DNA of 64,000 nt from Sphingomonas sp. H160509 (GTDB lineage: Bacteria > Pseudomonadota > Alphaproteobacteria > Sphingomonadales > Sphingomonadaceae). A program made the translations under genes and the position numbers. Positions 29,519-39,151 of this stretch are shown here, one piece after another (position 1 is the first letter of the stretch; each line of letters opens with the position of its first letter). Under the pieces are notes generated by a model that was not told where the DNA came from, searched no databases, and saw only the letters and a program-made list of their open reading frames with translations. The stretch covers positions 1,635,001-1,699,000 of the forward strand of contig NZ_JAMXSR020000002.1 in assembly GCF_024124765.2 (NCBI RefSeq), written 5' to 3'.

Positions 29519-31927
29519 TCAGGCGATTTCGAGGATGGCGGATTTGAGCTGTGCCGAACTCGGTCCGGCCATGATCGTGAACAGCCCGGGCTCGACGACC
29601 TCGCGCATGTCGACGTCCCACAGCGCGAACGCGTCGGGGCCGAGCGTGAAGCGCAACGTCCGCCGCTCGCCGGGCGCGAGCGTCACGCGTTCGAACCCCT
29701 TCAACTCCATCACCGGCCGCGCCACCGACGAAACCTGATCGCGCACATACACCTGCACGACCTCGTCGCCGGCACGCTGGCCGATATTGGCGACGTCGAC
29801 CTCGACGACGACACTGCCGGCGATGCCGATCTTCGCCGCCGACAGCCGCGGTGCGCTGACGTCGAAGCGCGTGTAGCTAAGCCCGTGGCCGAAGGGGAAC
29901 AACGGTGCCGTATCCGCGAACAGGTAGCCGCGCTGCGTCGATGGCTTGCGGTTGTAATAGAACGGCACCTGGCCGACTTCGCGCACCACCGTCACGGGCA
30001 GCTTGGCACCCGGATTGATCCGCCCGAACAGCGCCTCGGCCATTGCGGTGCCGCCCTCCTGCCCCGGATACCAGCATTCGAGCACCGCGTTCGCTTTCGC
30101 CATCACGCCCGGCCAGCTCGGCGGACGCCCGTTGATCGCCGCGATCACGATCGGCTTGCCCAGCGCATGCAGCGCGTCGAACAGCGCGTTCTGCTCGCCG
30201 AGCAGGTCCAGCATGGTGCGGTCGCCGAGATGATTGGCCGAGAACCCCTCGCGGCTGGTCTGCTCGGTATCGCCGATCGCGAGGATGATCGTGTCCGCCC
30301 CGCGCGCGACCTCGACCGCCTCGGCGATCAGCGCGCGGTTCTTGGCGGGATCGGCGAGCAGCACCGCGTCCTGAGACCGGTCCTCGCTCTGCGTGATGAA
30401 CACGCCCTGCGCATGGACGATCGTCGCCGCGCCGCCGATTAATGCACGCACGCCGTCGAGCAGCGACACCGTCTGGCGCGGCGGCGCGGAATAGCCGCCG
30501 AGCCGCGCGATCGCCGCATTCGGCCCGATCACCGCGATCCTGCCCTTGGGCGCGAGCGGCAGCGTGCCGTCGTTGGTCAGCAGGCACATCGATTTGCGCG
30601 CGGCCTCCAGCGCAACGCCGCGCGCTTCCGCGTTACCGGTCAGACGAGCGGCGGCGCGGGGATCGACCGGCGGCTCCTCGAACAGGCCGGCGCGGAACTT
30701 CAATGCCAACATCCGTGCGCAGGCGGCGTCGACCTGCGCGATTGGCACCGTCCCCGCGCGCACCTGGGCGGGGAGCGTGCGGTAGGCCAGACCGTCGGGC
30801 AGCGCGCTGTCGACGCCGGCCGCCAGCGCGAGTTTCGCCGCCCCGTTCAGGTCACGCGCGACGTGGTGGATCGTGTCGAGCTCCTCGATCGCGCCGTAAT
30901 CGCTGACGATCGCGCCCGAAAATCCCCATTCGCCGCGCAGCACGTCGCCGAGCAGCCAGTGGTTCGCATGGCTCGGTACGCCATCGATCTCGTTATACGA
31001 TGGCATCACCGCGCCGATCCCGGTCCGCGTCACGACCGCGCGGAACGGCGGGAAGAAGCTCTCGCGCAGTTCGCGCTCGCCGATCGGTGCGGGGCCGATA
31101 TTGTTGCCGGCCTGGGGCTGGCCGTGGCCGGTCATGTGCTTCAACGTCGCGAAGACCTTGCCCGGCGCCAGCGTCGTGCTATCGCCCTGCAGCCCCTCGA
31201 CTGCGGCAACCCCCATCTCGCCGCACAGATAGGGGTCCTCGCCGAACGTCTCCTCGATCCGTCCCCAGCGCGGGTCGCGCGCGATATCGACGACCGGCGA
31301 CAGCGAGAGGTGACTGCCATGCGCGCGCACCTCGCGACCGATGATCACTTGCGCGCGTCGCATCAGATCGCGGTCGAACGCGCCAGCCATGCCGATCGCC
31401 TGCGGGAACATCGTTGCGTTGGGCGCCATATAGCCGTGCAACGATTCCTCGTGGAAGATCACCGGGATGCCGAGCCGCGTGCCCCGTGCCCAGCGCTGAA
31501 CCGCGTTGACGAACGCGATCGTCGAAGCCGTCCCGCGCCACGCGGCCCCGGTGCCGCCGGCCGTCACTGCGACCGACGGCCCGCCGCGCTTGTCGGACGG
31601 CCGCGTGACCTGCCCGAACCCCGCCGGATACGCCGCGGTCGCGCGCGCCGGATCGAAATTGAGCCCGCCCGACACCATAACGTCAGCCTTGGTCGCCCAC
31701 AAGGAAATGGTCTGGCCAACTTTCTCCTCCAGCGTCATCCGCGCCATCAGGTCGCGGACCCGAAGATCGACCGGCGCGCGGGGATCGCGGTAGGTGGGTG
31801 ACGGGGTCGCAGCGTACGCAACGCCGGGGATAAGCCCTGTGATGGAGACCGAACCGAGCAGGCCGAAAAGGTCACGCCGGGTCGGCATCATGGTCGGCGC
31901 GTTCCCTGCTGTCTTCGTACCGGCCAA
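29519..31927 (-). CDS. Exported GH3 beta-glucosidase/beta-xylosidase
   Basis: Glycoside hydrolase family 3 enzyme, intact at 802 residues. A twin-arginine-type signal ([10 protein letters not shown], about 16-26, cut after AYA) sends it to the periplasm. The GH3 N-domain contains [26 protein letters not shown] and [17 protein letters not shown], where the Asp is the nucleophile (about residue 335). The C-domain (from about 450) and a fibronectin-III-like end domain (about 700-795) follow. In this locus a beta-xylosidase acting on xylo-oligosaccharides is more likely than a cellobiase. It is divergent from the GH67 gene, with 115 bp between. Confidence 0.9.
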   Translation of the reverse strand: MAGTKTAGNAPTMMPTRRDLFGLLGSVSITGLIPGVAYAATPSPTYRDPRAPVDLRVRDLMARMTLEEKVGQTISLWATKADVMVSGGLNFDPARATAAYPAGFGQVTRPSDKRGGPSVAVTAGGTGAAWRGTASTIAFVNAVQRWARGTRLGIPVIFHEESLHGYMAPNATMFPQAIGMAGAFDRDLMRRAQVIIGREVRAHGSHLSLSPVVDIARDPRWGRIEETFGEDPYLCGEMGVAAVEGLQGDSTTLAPGKVFATLKHMTGHGQPQAGNNIGPAPIGERELRESFFPPFRAVVTRTGIGAVMPSYNEIDGVPSHANHWLLGDVLRGEWGFSGAIVSDYGAIEELDTIHHVARDLNGAAKLALAAGVDSALPDGLAYRTLPAQVRAGTVPIAQVDAACARMLALKFRAGLFEEPPVDPRAAARLTGNAEARGVALEAARKSMCLLTNDGTLPLAPKGRIAVIGPNAAIARLGGYSAPPRQTVSLLDGVRALIGGAATIVHAQGVFITQSEDRSQDAVLLADPAKNRALIAEAVEVARGADTIILAIGDTEQTSREGFSANHLGDRTMLDLLGEQNALFDALHALGKPIVIAAINGRPPSWPGVMAKANAVLECWYPGQEGGTAMAEALFGRINPGAKLPVTVVREVGQVPFYYNRKPSTQRGYLFADTAPLFPFGHGLSYTRFDVSAPRLSAAKIGIAGSVVVEVDVANIGQRAGDEVVQVYVRDQVSSVARPVMELKGFERVTLAPGERRTLRFTLGPDAFALWDVDMREVVEPGLFTIMAGPSSAQLKSAILEIA

Positions 31928-32042
31928 GATTATCTCCTAATGTGAAACGCGGCATTGCTGTCGAAGCCGTCGTCGTGATAGCGATAACATGGCTGATCAT
32001 CCGCGATCCTGTCAATGTGGTGCGGAACGGCGGGAGAGGATT
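31928..32042. promoter_or_regulatory. Divergent promoter region between GH3 and GH67 genes
   Basis: 115 bp separates two divergent start codons, so it must hold both promoters and probably the operator of the local regulator. I see no palindrome I would call an operator. Confidence 0.4.
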
Positions 32043-34166
32043 ATGATGATATTCGGCCGGTGGATCGGTAAGTTCGTGCTTCTGTTCGGAGCGGTAATTG
32101 GTTTGACCGGACCGGCGCAAGCTGAAGACGGCTATGATCTCTGGCTGCGATATCCGGCTTCGGCGACGACAGGCGCGCGCGGCGCACCTACGATCGAGGC
32201 ACGCGGCGATACACCTACGCTGAAGGTGGCCGCGGCGGAATTACGCCGCGGCGTAGGTTTGTTCGGGACGAGCACGCTGCCGATACTGCTGGCCACCACC
32301 AACGATCCCGACGTCGCAGCACTCCGCCTTCCGCTGGCAGCGCTCGGCGATGAGGGGTACCGCGTTGGACCAGTCACGCTCGGGTCCCGCCGCGTGCTGC
32401 TCGTCACCGCCAACACCGATCGCGGCGTACTCTATGGCAGCTTCGCGTTGCTGCGTCATCTCCAGACCGGCGGCAGCGTCGACCGAATTGACCTGACCTC
32501 GACCCCGCGCGTGAAGCTGCGCGTGCTCAATCACTGGGACAATCTGGATGGCGTGGTCGAGCGTGGTTATGCCGGCGCGTCGCTGTGGGACTGGTGGACG
32601 CTCCCCGATTTCCGCGACCCGCGCTACACCGACTACGCGCGCGCCAACGCCTCGATCGGGATCAACGGGACCGTCCTGAACAACGTCAACGCGAAAGCGG
32701 AGAGTCTGACCGCGCCGTATATCGCCAAGGCTGCTGCGCTTGCCGACGTATTCCGGCCGTACGGGATAAAGGTATATCTGTCGGCACGGTTCTCGGCCCC
32801 GATCGAACTCGGCGGGATGAAGACCGCCGACCCGCTCGATCCGCAAGTCGCTGCGTGGTGGAAAGCGAAGACCGACGAAATCTATCGCAGCATTCCCGAT
32901 TTCGGCGGCTTCCTGGTCAAGGCGAACAGCGAGGGCCAGCCGGGCCCGCGCGACTATCACCGCAGCCATGCGGACGGCGCTAACATGCTCGCCGCCGCGG
33001 TTGCACCGCATGGCGGGATCGTGATGTGGCGCGCGTTCGTCTATGCCGAGACCGACCCCGATGACCGCGCGAAGCAGGCGTATACCGAATTCAAGCCGCT
33101 CGACGGCAAGTTCGCGCCGAACGTCATCGTTCAGGTCAAGAACGGTGCGATCGACTTTCAGCCGCGCGAGCCGTTCCACCCGCTGTTCGGCGCGATGCCC
33201 AAGACCCCGCTGATGATCGAGTTCCAGATCACCAAGGAGTATCTCGGCTTCGCGACGCACCTCGCCTATCTCGGGCCGCTGTTCGCCGAAACGCTTAGCA
33301 GCGAGACGATGCGGACGCCCGGTGAAACCGTGGCGAATGTCGTCGACGGTTCGGTGGAAGGTCATAGACTTACCGGCATGGCGGGCGTGGCAAATATCGG
33401 CCGCGACCGCGACTGGGCGGGCTCGACGTTCAACCAGGCGAACTGGTACGCGTTCGGCCGGATGGCGTGGGATCCCTCACTCGGCGCAGCCCCGGTCGCG
33501 CGCGAATGGGCGGCGATGACGTTCGCACCCTCCCCCGCCGTCGTCGATCCCGCGGTCGCGATGATGATGGGATCGCGCGAGGCGGTAGTCGACTACATGA
33601 CCCCGCTGGGCCTCGCGCACGTCATGGCGACGGGGCATCACTACGGCCCCGGCCCGTGGGTGGCCGACCTCAAGCGCCCCGAATGGAACCCCGTCTATTA
33701 CCACCGTGCCGACAAGGGCGGGATCGGCTTCGATCGTACCAAGACGGGAAGCAACGCGGTTGCGCAATACGCGCCCGAGCTTGCCCGCAAGCTGGCCGCC
33801 CCTGCAACGACGCCGGAGCGCGACCTGTTGTGGTTCCACCATGTGCCTTGGACGTACCGGACGAACTCAGGGCGATCGGTGTGGGCGGAGATGATCCATG
33901 ATTACGATGCGGGCGTGGGCTACGTGGCCGGCATGCGTCGGCAGTGGGACGGCGTGAAGACCGAGGTCGATGCCGAGCGCTGGGCGAAGACCGCGACGTA
34001 TCTCGCAGTCCAGGAGCGCGAGGCGCGCTGGTGGCGCGATGCCAGCCTTGCCTATTGGATGTCGGTCAACGGCCTGCCGCTCCCGGTAGGGGCCGCGACG
34101 CCAGCGCACGACCTGGCATGGTACAAGGCGCAGCGCTTTCCGTACGCGCCCGGCAACCCGCAATAG
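32043..34166 (+). CDS. aguA: Alpha-glucuronidase, GH67
   Basis: Removes (4-O-methyl)glucuronic acid from the ends of xylo-oligosaccharides. The intact frame gives about 707 residues, including a signal peptide (FVLLFGAVIGLTGPAQAE, cut near residue 28). The catalytic residues known for GH67 are in place: the acid Glu in VKANSEGQPGPRDY (about 310), and the Asp and Glu bases in VKNGAIDFQPREPF and IEFQITKEYLGF (about 385-415). The ATG at 32043, with GGGAGAGG 7 bases before it, is preferred to the 18-residue-longer start at 31989. Next comes the esterase/deacetylase gene 35 bp downstream, which suggests an operon. Confidence 0.95.
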   Translation: MMIFGRWIGKFVLLFGAVIGLTGPAQAEDGYDLWLRYPASATTGARGAPTIEARGDTPTLKVAAAELRRGVGLFGTSTLPILLATTNDPDVAALRLPLAALGDEGYRVGPVTLGSRRVLLVTANTDRGVLYGSFALLRHLQTGGSVDRIDLTSTPRVKLRVLNHWDNLDGVVERGYAGASLWDWWTLPDFRDPRYTDYARANASIGINGTVLNNVNAKAESLTAPYIAKAAALADVFRPYGIKVYLSARFSAPIELGGMKTADPLDPQVAAWWKAKTDEIYRSIPDFGGFLVKANSEGQPGPRDYHRSHADGANMLAAAVAPHGGIVMWRAFVYAETDPDDRAKQAYTEFKPLDGKFAPNVIVQVKNGAIDFQPREPFHPLFGAMPKTPLMIEFQITKEYLGFATHLAYLGPLFAETLSSETMRTPGETVANVVDGSVEGHRLTGMAGVANIGRDRDWAGSTFNQANWYAFGRMAWDPSLGAAPVAREWAAMTFAPSPAVVDPAVAMMMGSREAVVDYMTPLGLAHVMATGHHYGPGPWVADLKRPEWNPVYYHRADKGGIGFDRTKTGSNAVAQYAPELARKLAAPATTPERDLLWFHHVPWTYRTNSGRSVWAEMIHDYDAGVGYVAGMRRQWDGVKTEVDAERWAKTATYLAVQEREARWWRDASLAYWMSVNGLPLPVGAATPAHDLAWYKAQRFPYAPGNPQ

Positions 34167-34201
34167 CTGCGCGCTGACACTAAATAGGAGGACGAGACAC
34201 G

Positions 34202-36349
34202 ATGATGAGACGGTGGCCGGTAGCGCTGGTGTTGAGCGCTCTGATCGTGACGGGCGCGGGCGCACGGGACACCGCGCCGACTCGAGACGCGCATTGGATC
34301 GCGACCTGGGGATCGTCGCAGATGATCGCCGAGGGGGGACAATGCGCTCCCTGCCGATCGGGCCGGTGCGATCACGCTACGCCAAGTGGTGCGGGTTTCG
34401 GCCGGCGGTGAACGCGTGCGCATCCGGCTTTCCAACGCGTTCGGCACGCGCCCACTGGCGATCGGCGGTGCGCACGTCGCCCGGTCGGCCGCCCCCCGGT
34501 ACGCCGCGGATTGAAGGCGGCGCGCGGCTGACCTTCTCCGGCCGAAGCGACGCGGTAATCCCGCCCGGCGCGGAAATGTATAGCGACCCCGTCGCGTTGC
34601 ATATCGCGGCCGGTGCCGATCTTGCCATCAGCCTTTATTTGCCAGACGCTGCTAGCCCGCAGACCGGCCACCCCGGCTCGCGCGCGACGAGTTTCACGCT
34701 GGCCGGCAACGCGGTGGCGGACGGGACGTTGGCGGGCGCGACGCCGACGACGCATTGGTATGCACTCGCGGATGTGGAGGTCGCTGCCACCCCGACGGCG
34801 GGTACGATCGTGGCGATCGGCGACTCGATCACCGACGGTTACGGCGTGAAGCCCGAACGCAACACTCGCTGGACCGACGTGCTCGCGCAGAGGCTTCGCG
34901 GAACTACGGCAAAACGCGCGATCGGCGTCGTCAATGCGGGGATCGGCGGCAATCGCGTTCTGCTCGACGGACTTGGCCCAAATCTCCTCGCGCGTTTCGA
35001 TCGCGACGTTATCGCACGCAGCGGCGTGCGCTGGGCAATCGTACTGGAGGGCATCAACGACCTTGGCGTGCTAACGCGCGAAGCACCCGCCACGCCTGCG
35101 CAACATGCCGCGATCGTCGCGCAAATCACGGCGGGCTTCGCGCAGGTCGTCGCGCGGGCGCATGCTCACGGGATCAAGGTAATCGGCGGGACGGTGATGC
35201 CGTTCGGCGGCAACACTTATTATCATCCCATCGCGGAGAACGAGGCGGATCGGCAGGCCGTCAACAGCTTCATTCGCACGTCCGGGGTGTTCGACGCCGT
35301 CATCGATTTCGACCGGTTGATGCGCGACCCGGCGCATCCCGATCGGCTGTCTCCTGCGTATGACTCGGGTGACCACCTGCACCCGTCCGAAGCTGGCTAT
35401 AAGACGATGGGCGAAGCCGTACCGCTAAGCCTGTTCGGCGACTCGCGTGCGTCGGCCCGGTCGCGATCGGTGATTGGCGCTACGGCTCCGGTGCCGGTCG
35501 GTCCTTCCGAGCGCGGCGTGGCCAAGGGGCCTGCCATCGCGATCACCTTCGACGATATTCCTGCCCATGGTCCGCTAGTGCCGGGGCAGACTCGGGTCGA
35601 TGTGATCCGGGCGATTACCGGGGCGCTGGCTGCTGCCAAGGCGCCGGCGTTCGGGTTTTTGAACGCGGGTTTCGGGCTGGATGCGCCGGACGATGCTGCT
35701 GGGGCGATCGCGGCTTGGCGTGCTGCCGGACTGCCGCTTGGCAACCACACTTATTCGCATGCCAATCTCGACAAGGTGGGCGCGGCTGCGTTTTCCGCCG
35801 ATGTGGTGCGGAACGAAGCGCCGCTTGCTGCTGCAGCCAAGGGAACCGACTGGCATTGGTTTCGGTATCCGTTCCTTTCTGAGGGTAGCACACCGGCGGT
35901 TCGCGACGCGGCTCGTGCCGACCTCAGGGCTCGGGGCTATCGGGTTGCGGCGGTGACGATGAGCTTCAACGATTTCAGCTGGAACCCGGTCTATGCCGCC
36001 TGTTCGATCAAGCGGGATGCGGGGGGCGATCGCCAGGCTGGAGGCGAGCTTTCTCGGCGATGCGCGGGCTGCGGCCTTGGCGGCACGGGCGCGGGCCAAG
36101 GCTCAGGTGGGACGGGATATTCCCTATGTCCTGCTGATGCATGTCGGGGCGTTCGATGCGCGAATGTTGCCGAAGCTGCTCGCGCTGTACCGCGAGATGG
36201 GGTTCCGTTTCGTGACGCTGCCCGACGCCGAAGCCGATCCCTATTATGCGCCGGCGGTCGAACTTTCGCTGCCGGGACCGACGCCGTCGCTTGCCGGCCC
36301 GCCTGCCCTGCCCGCGCTGGCCGGTCCGCTGGCGGGGCTTTGTAGCTGA
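34202..36349 (+). CDS. Fused SGNH/GDSL esterase and CE4-type polysaccharide deacetylase; three extra bases
   Basis: About 714 residues with a signal peptide (PVALVLSALIVTGAGA). Residues about 190-405 form an SGNH esterase: GDSITDGYG (Ser), GIGGNR (Gly), GINDLG (Asn) and SGDHLHPSEAGY (Asp-His). After a 30-residue linker, residues about 435-690 are a polysaccharide deacetylase: ITFDDIPAHGP (catalytic and metal Asp), NHTYSHANL (metal His pair) and FRYPFLSEG. Runs at 34333-34338 (G), 34492-34497 (C) and 36021-36026 (G) must each lose one base. No stop separates the two enzymes in the long unbroken middle frame. Both would remove acetyl groups from xylan. GGAGG precedes the ATG. Confidence 0.8.
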
Positions 36350-36356
36350 TTGCCGC

Positions 36357-36387
36357 CCCCTCTCTCCCGCGGGTCGGGAGAGAGGGG
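36357..36387. terminator. Hairpin between converging deacetylase and ppdK genes
   Basis: A near-perfect palindrome, CCCCTCTCTCCCGCG ... CGGGAGAGAGGGG, lies 8 bp after the deacetylase stop and just before the end of the converging ppdK gene. It could stop transcription in both directions. Confidence 0.55.
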
Positions 36388-36394
36388 TTTCACG

Positions 36395-39060
36395 TCACTT
36401 CTCGTTGAGAGCTGCCTGCGCCGCGGCGAGGCGAGCGATCGGGACGCGGTAGGGGCTGGCGGAGACGTAATCGAGGCCGACCTTTTCGCAGAACGCGATG
36501 CTGGCGGGGTCGCCGCCGTGCTCGCCGCAGATACCGAGCTTGATGCCGGCGCGGGTCTTGCGCCCACGTTCGGCGGCGATTTCGATCAGTTCGCCGACGC
36601 CTTCGACGTCGATGCTGACGAACGGGTCCTTGGCGTAGATGCCCTGCTCGACATAGGCGCCGAGGAAGCGCGAGGCGTCGTCTCGGCTGACGCCAAGCGT
36701 CGTTTGCGTCAGGTCGTTGGTGCCGAACGAGAAGAACTCGCCGACTTCCGCGATCTCACCGGCGCGGAGGGCTGCGCGGGGGAGTTCGATCATCGTGCCG
36801 ACGAGATACTCGATCGTCCGGCCCTTTTCGGCGAACACCGCCTGGGCAGCCTTGTCGACGACCGCCTTCATCAGTTCCAGCTCGCGGCGGGTGGCTACGA
36901 GCGGGATCATGACTTCGGGAATCGGGGCGGCGCCGGACTTCTCGGCGACGTCGACCGCCGCCTCGAAGATGGCACGTGCCTGCATCTCGTAGATTTCGGG
37001 ATAGGTCACACCGAGGCGGCAGCCGCGGTGGCCGAGCATCGGGTTGAACTCGTGCAACTCCGCCGCGCGGCGCTTCAAGGTGTCGACGTCGACGCCCGCC
37101 GCGGTCGCGACTTCGGCGAATTCGGATTCCTCGTGGGGCAAGAATTCATGGAGCGGCGGATCGAGCAGGCGGATCGTCACCGGCAGGCCGGCCATGACCT
37201 CGAGGATCTCGGTGAAATCCTTGCGCTGTTCGGGGAGCAGCTTTTCGAGTGCGACGCGGCGCCCCCTTCTCGTCCGATGCCAGGATCATCTGGCGGACGT
37301 TGGTGATGCGGCTGCTCTCGAAGAACATATGCTCGGTGCGGCAGAGGCCGACACCCTCGGCGCCGAACTCGCGCGCGACGCGGCAATCCTCGGGAGTCTC
37401 GGCGTTGGCGCGGACTTTCAGACGACGGACCTCGTCGGCCCAGACCATCAGCGTGGCGAAATCGCCCGACAGTTCGGGCTGCACGGTCGCGACCGCGCCG
37501 ATCATCACTTCGCCGGTGGTGCCGTCGATGGTGAGCAGGTCGCCCCTCCTTCACCTCGCGGCCGCCGCAGCGCATGATCTTCGCCTTGGCGTCGATGGAA
37601 AGCGTGCCGGCACCGGAAACGCAGGGGCGTCCCATGCCGCGCGCCACGACTGCAGCATGCGATGTCATCCCGCCGCGTGCGGTCAGGATGCCCTTGGCGG
37701 CGTGCATGCCGTGGATGTCGTCGGGCGAGGTCTCGGTCCGGACGAGGATCACCGCGACGCCGTCAGCGGCCTTCTTCTCGGCGGCATCGGCGTCGAACAC
37801 GACCGCACCCGAGGCTGCACCCGGCGATGCGGGGAGGCCCTTGGTGAGCACATCACGGTGAGCCTTGGGATCGAGCGTCGGGTGGAGCAGCTGGTCGAGC
37901 GCCATCGGCTCGATGCGCAGGATCGCCTCCTCGCGGGTGATGAGACCTTCGTTCGCCATGTCGACCGCGATCTTGAGCGCGGCCTTGGCGGTGCGCTTGC
38001 CGGCACGCGTCTGGAGCATCCAGAGCTTGGTCTTCTCGACCGTGAACTCAATGTCCTGCATGTCGCGATAGTGGTTTTCGAGCGTGTCGAACACGTCGGC
38101 GAGCTGGTTGTAGACCTCGGGCATCGCCTCTTCCATCGAGGCGGGCTTGGCGCCGGCGTCTTCGCGCGCGGTCTTGGTGAGGTATTGCGGCGTGCGGATG
38201 CCGGCGACGACGTCCTCGCCCTGCGCGTTGATCAGGAACTCGCCGTAATAGGCGCGGTCGCCCTTGGACGGGTCGCGCGTGAACGCGACGCCGGTCGCCG
38301 AGGTGTCGCCCATGTTGCCGAACACCATCGCCTGGATGTTGACCGCGGTGCCCCAGCCGCCGGGGATATCATTGAGGCGGCGATAGACTTTCGCACGCTC
38401 CGACTGCCACGAGCCGAACACCGCGCCGACCGCGCCCCATAGCTGGTCGTGAACGTCCTGCGGGAAGGGCTTGCCCCAGAGCTTCTCGACGAGACCCTTA
38501 TATTCGGCGACGAGTTTCCGGAGATCGTCGGCGGAGAGTTCGGTGTCGAGCGTGAAGCCCTGGTCTTCCTTGGCGATCTCCAGCGCTTCCTCGAACGCGC
38601 CGTGATCGAGTTCGAGGACGACGTCGGCGTACATCTGGATGAAGCGGCGATAGCTGTCCCAGGCGAAGCGCGCATCCTCGGACTTGGCGGCGAGGCCTTC
38701 GACGGTCTGGTCGTTGAGGCCGAGGTTAAGGACGGTGTCCATCATTCCCGGCATCGACGCGCGGGCGCCGGAGCGGACCGAGACGAGCAGCGGGTCGGCG
38801 GGGTCGCCGAATGTCTTGCCCGTGACGCCCTCGATGTGCGCGAGGCCGGTGGCGACCTCGTCGCGCAGGCCTTGCGGGAACTGGCCGCCTTCGTCGTAAT
38901 AGACCGCGCAGAAATCGGTCGAGATCGTGAAGCCCGGCGGGACCGGCAGGCCGATCGACGCCATCTCGGCGAGGTTCGCGCCCTTGCCGCCGAGCAGGTT
39001 CTTGTCGCCCTTGCCGCCATCCGAAACACCGCCGCCGAAGCGGTACACATATTGGGTCAT
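36395..39060 (-). CDS. ppdK: Pyruvate, phosphate dikinase; two extra bases
   Basis: Interconverts pyruvate, ATP and phosphate with PEP, AMP and diphosphate. The corrected product has 887 residues, the normal length for bacterial PPDK. The ATP-grasp part begins [21 protein letters not shown] (shown partly; residues 4-24) and includes [20 protein letters not shown]. The phosphohistidine loop reads [20 protein letters not shown] (about 445-465). The PEP-binding barrel ends with [16 protein letters not shown] and [14 protein letters not shown], which carries the Cys-Gly-Glu-His. Runs at 37543-37546 and 37262-37266 must each lose one base. It stands alone, with glyS upstream on the same strand. 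Confidence 0.95.
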
Positions 39061-39106
39061 GGTCGGTCCTCTAAGTGTTTGTTTTTACCCGCAAGACGGC
39101 GCGGAA

Positions 39107-39150
39107 GTGCACAAAGTGCAGACGCTGGGAGCATCTGCACTTCGCCTCAA
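39107..39150. repeat. Short palindrome between glyS and ppdK
   Basis: GTGCAGACGC ... GCATCTGCAC forms a small hairpin next to GTGCACAAAGTGCA, a second short palindrome. It sits in the 91-bp gap before the ppdK start, so an operator or a weak terminator for glyS is possible. Confidence 0.4.
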
Positions 39151-39151
39151 A

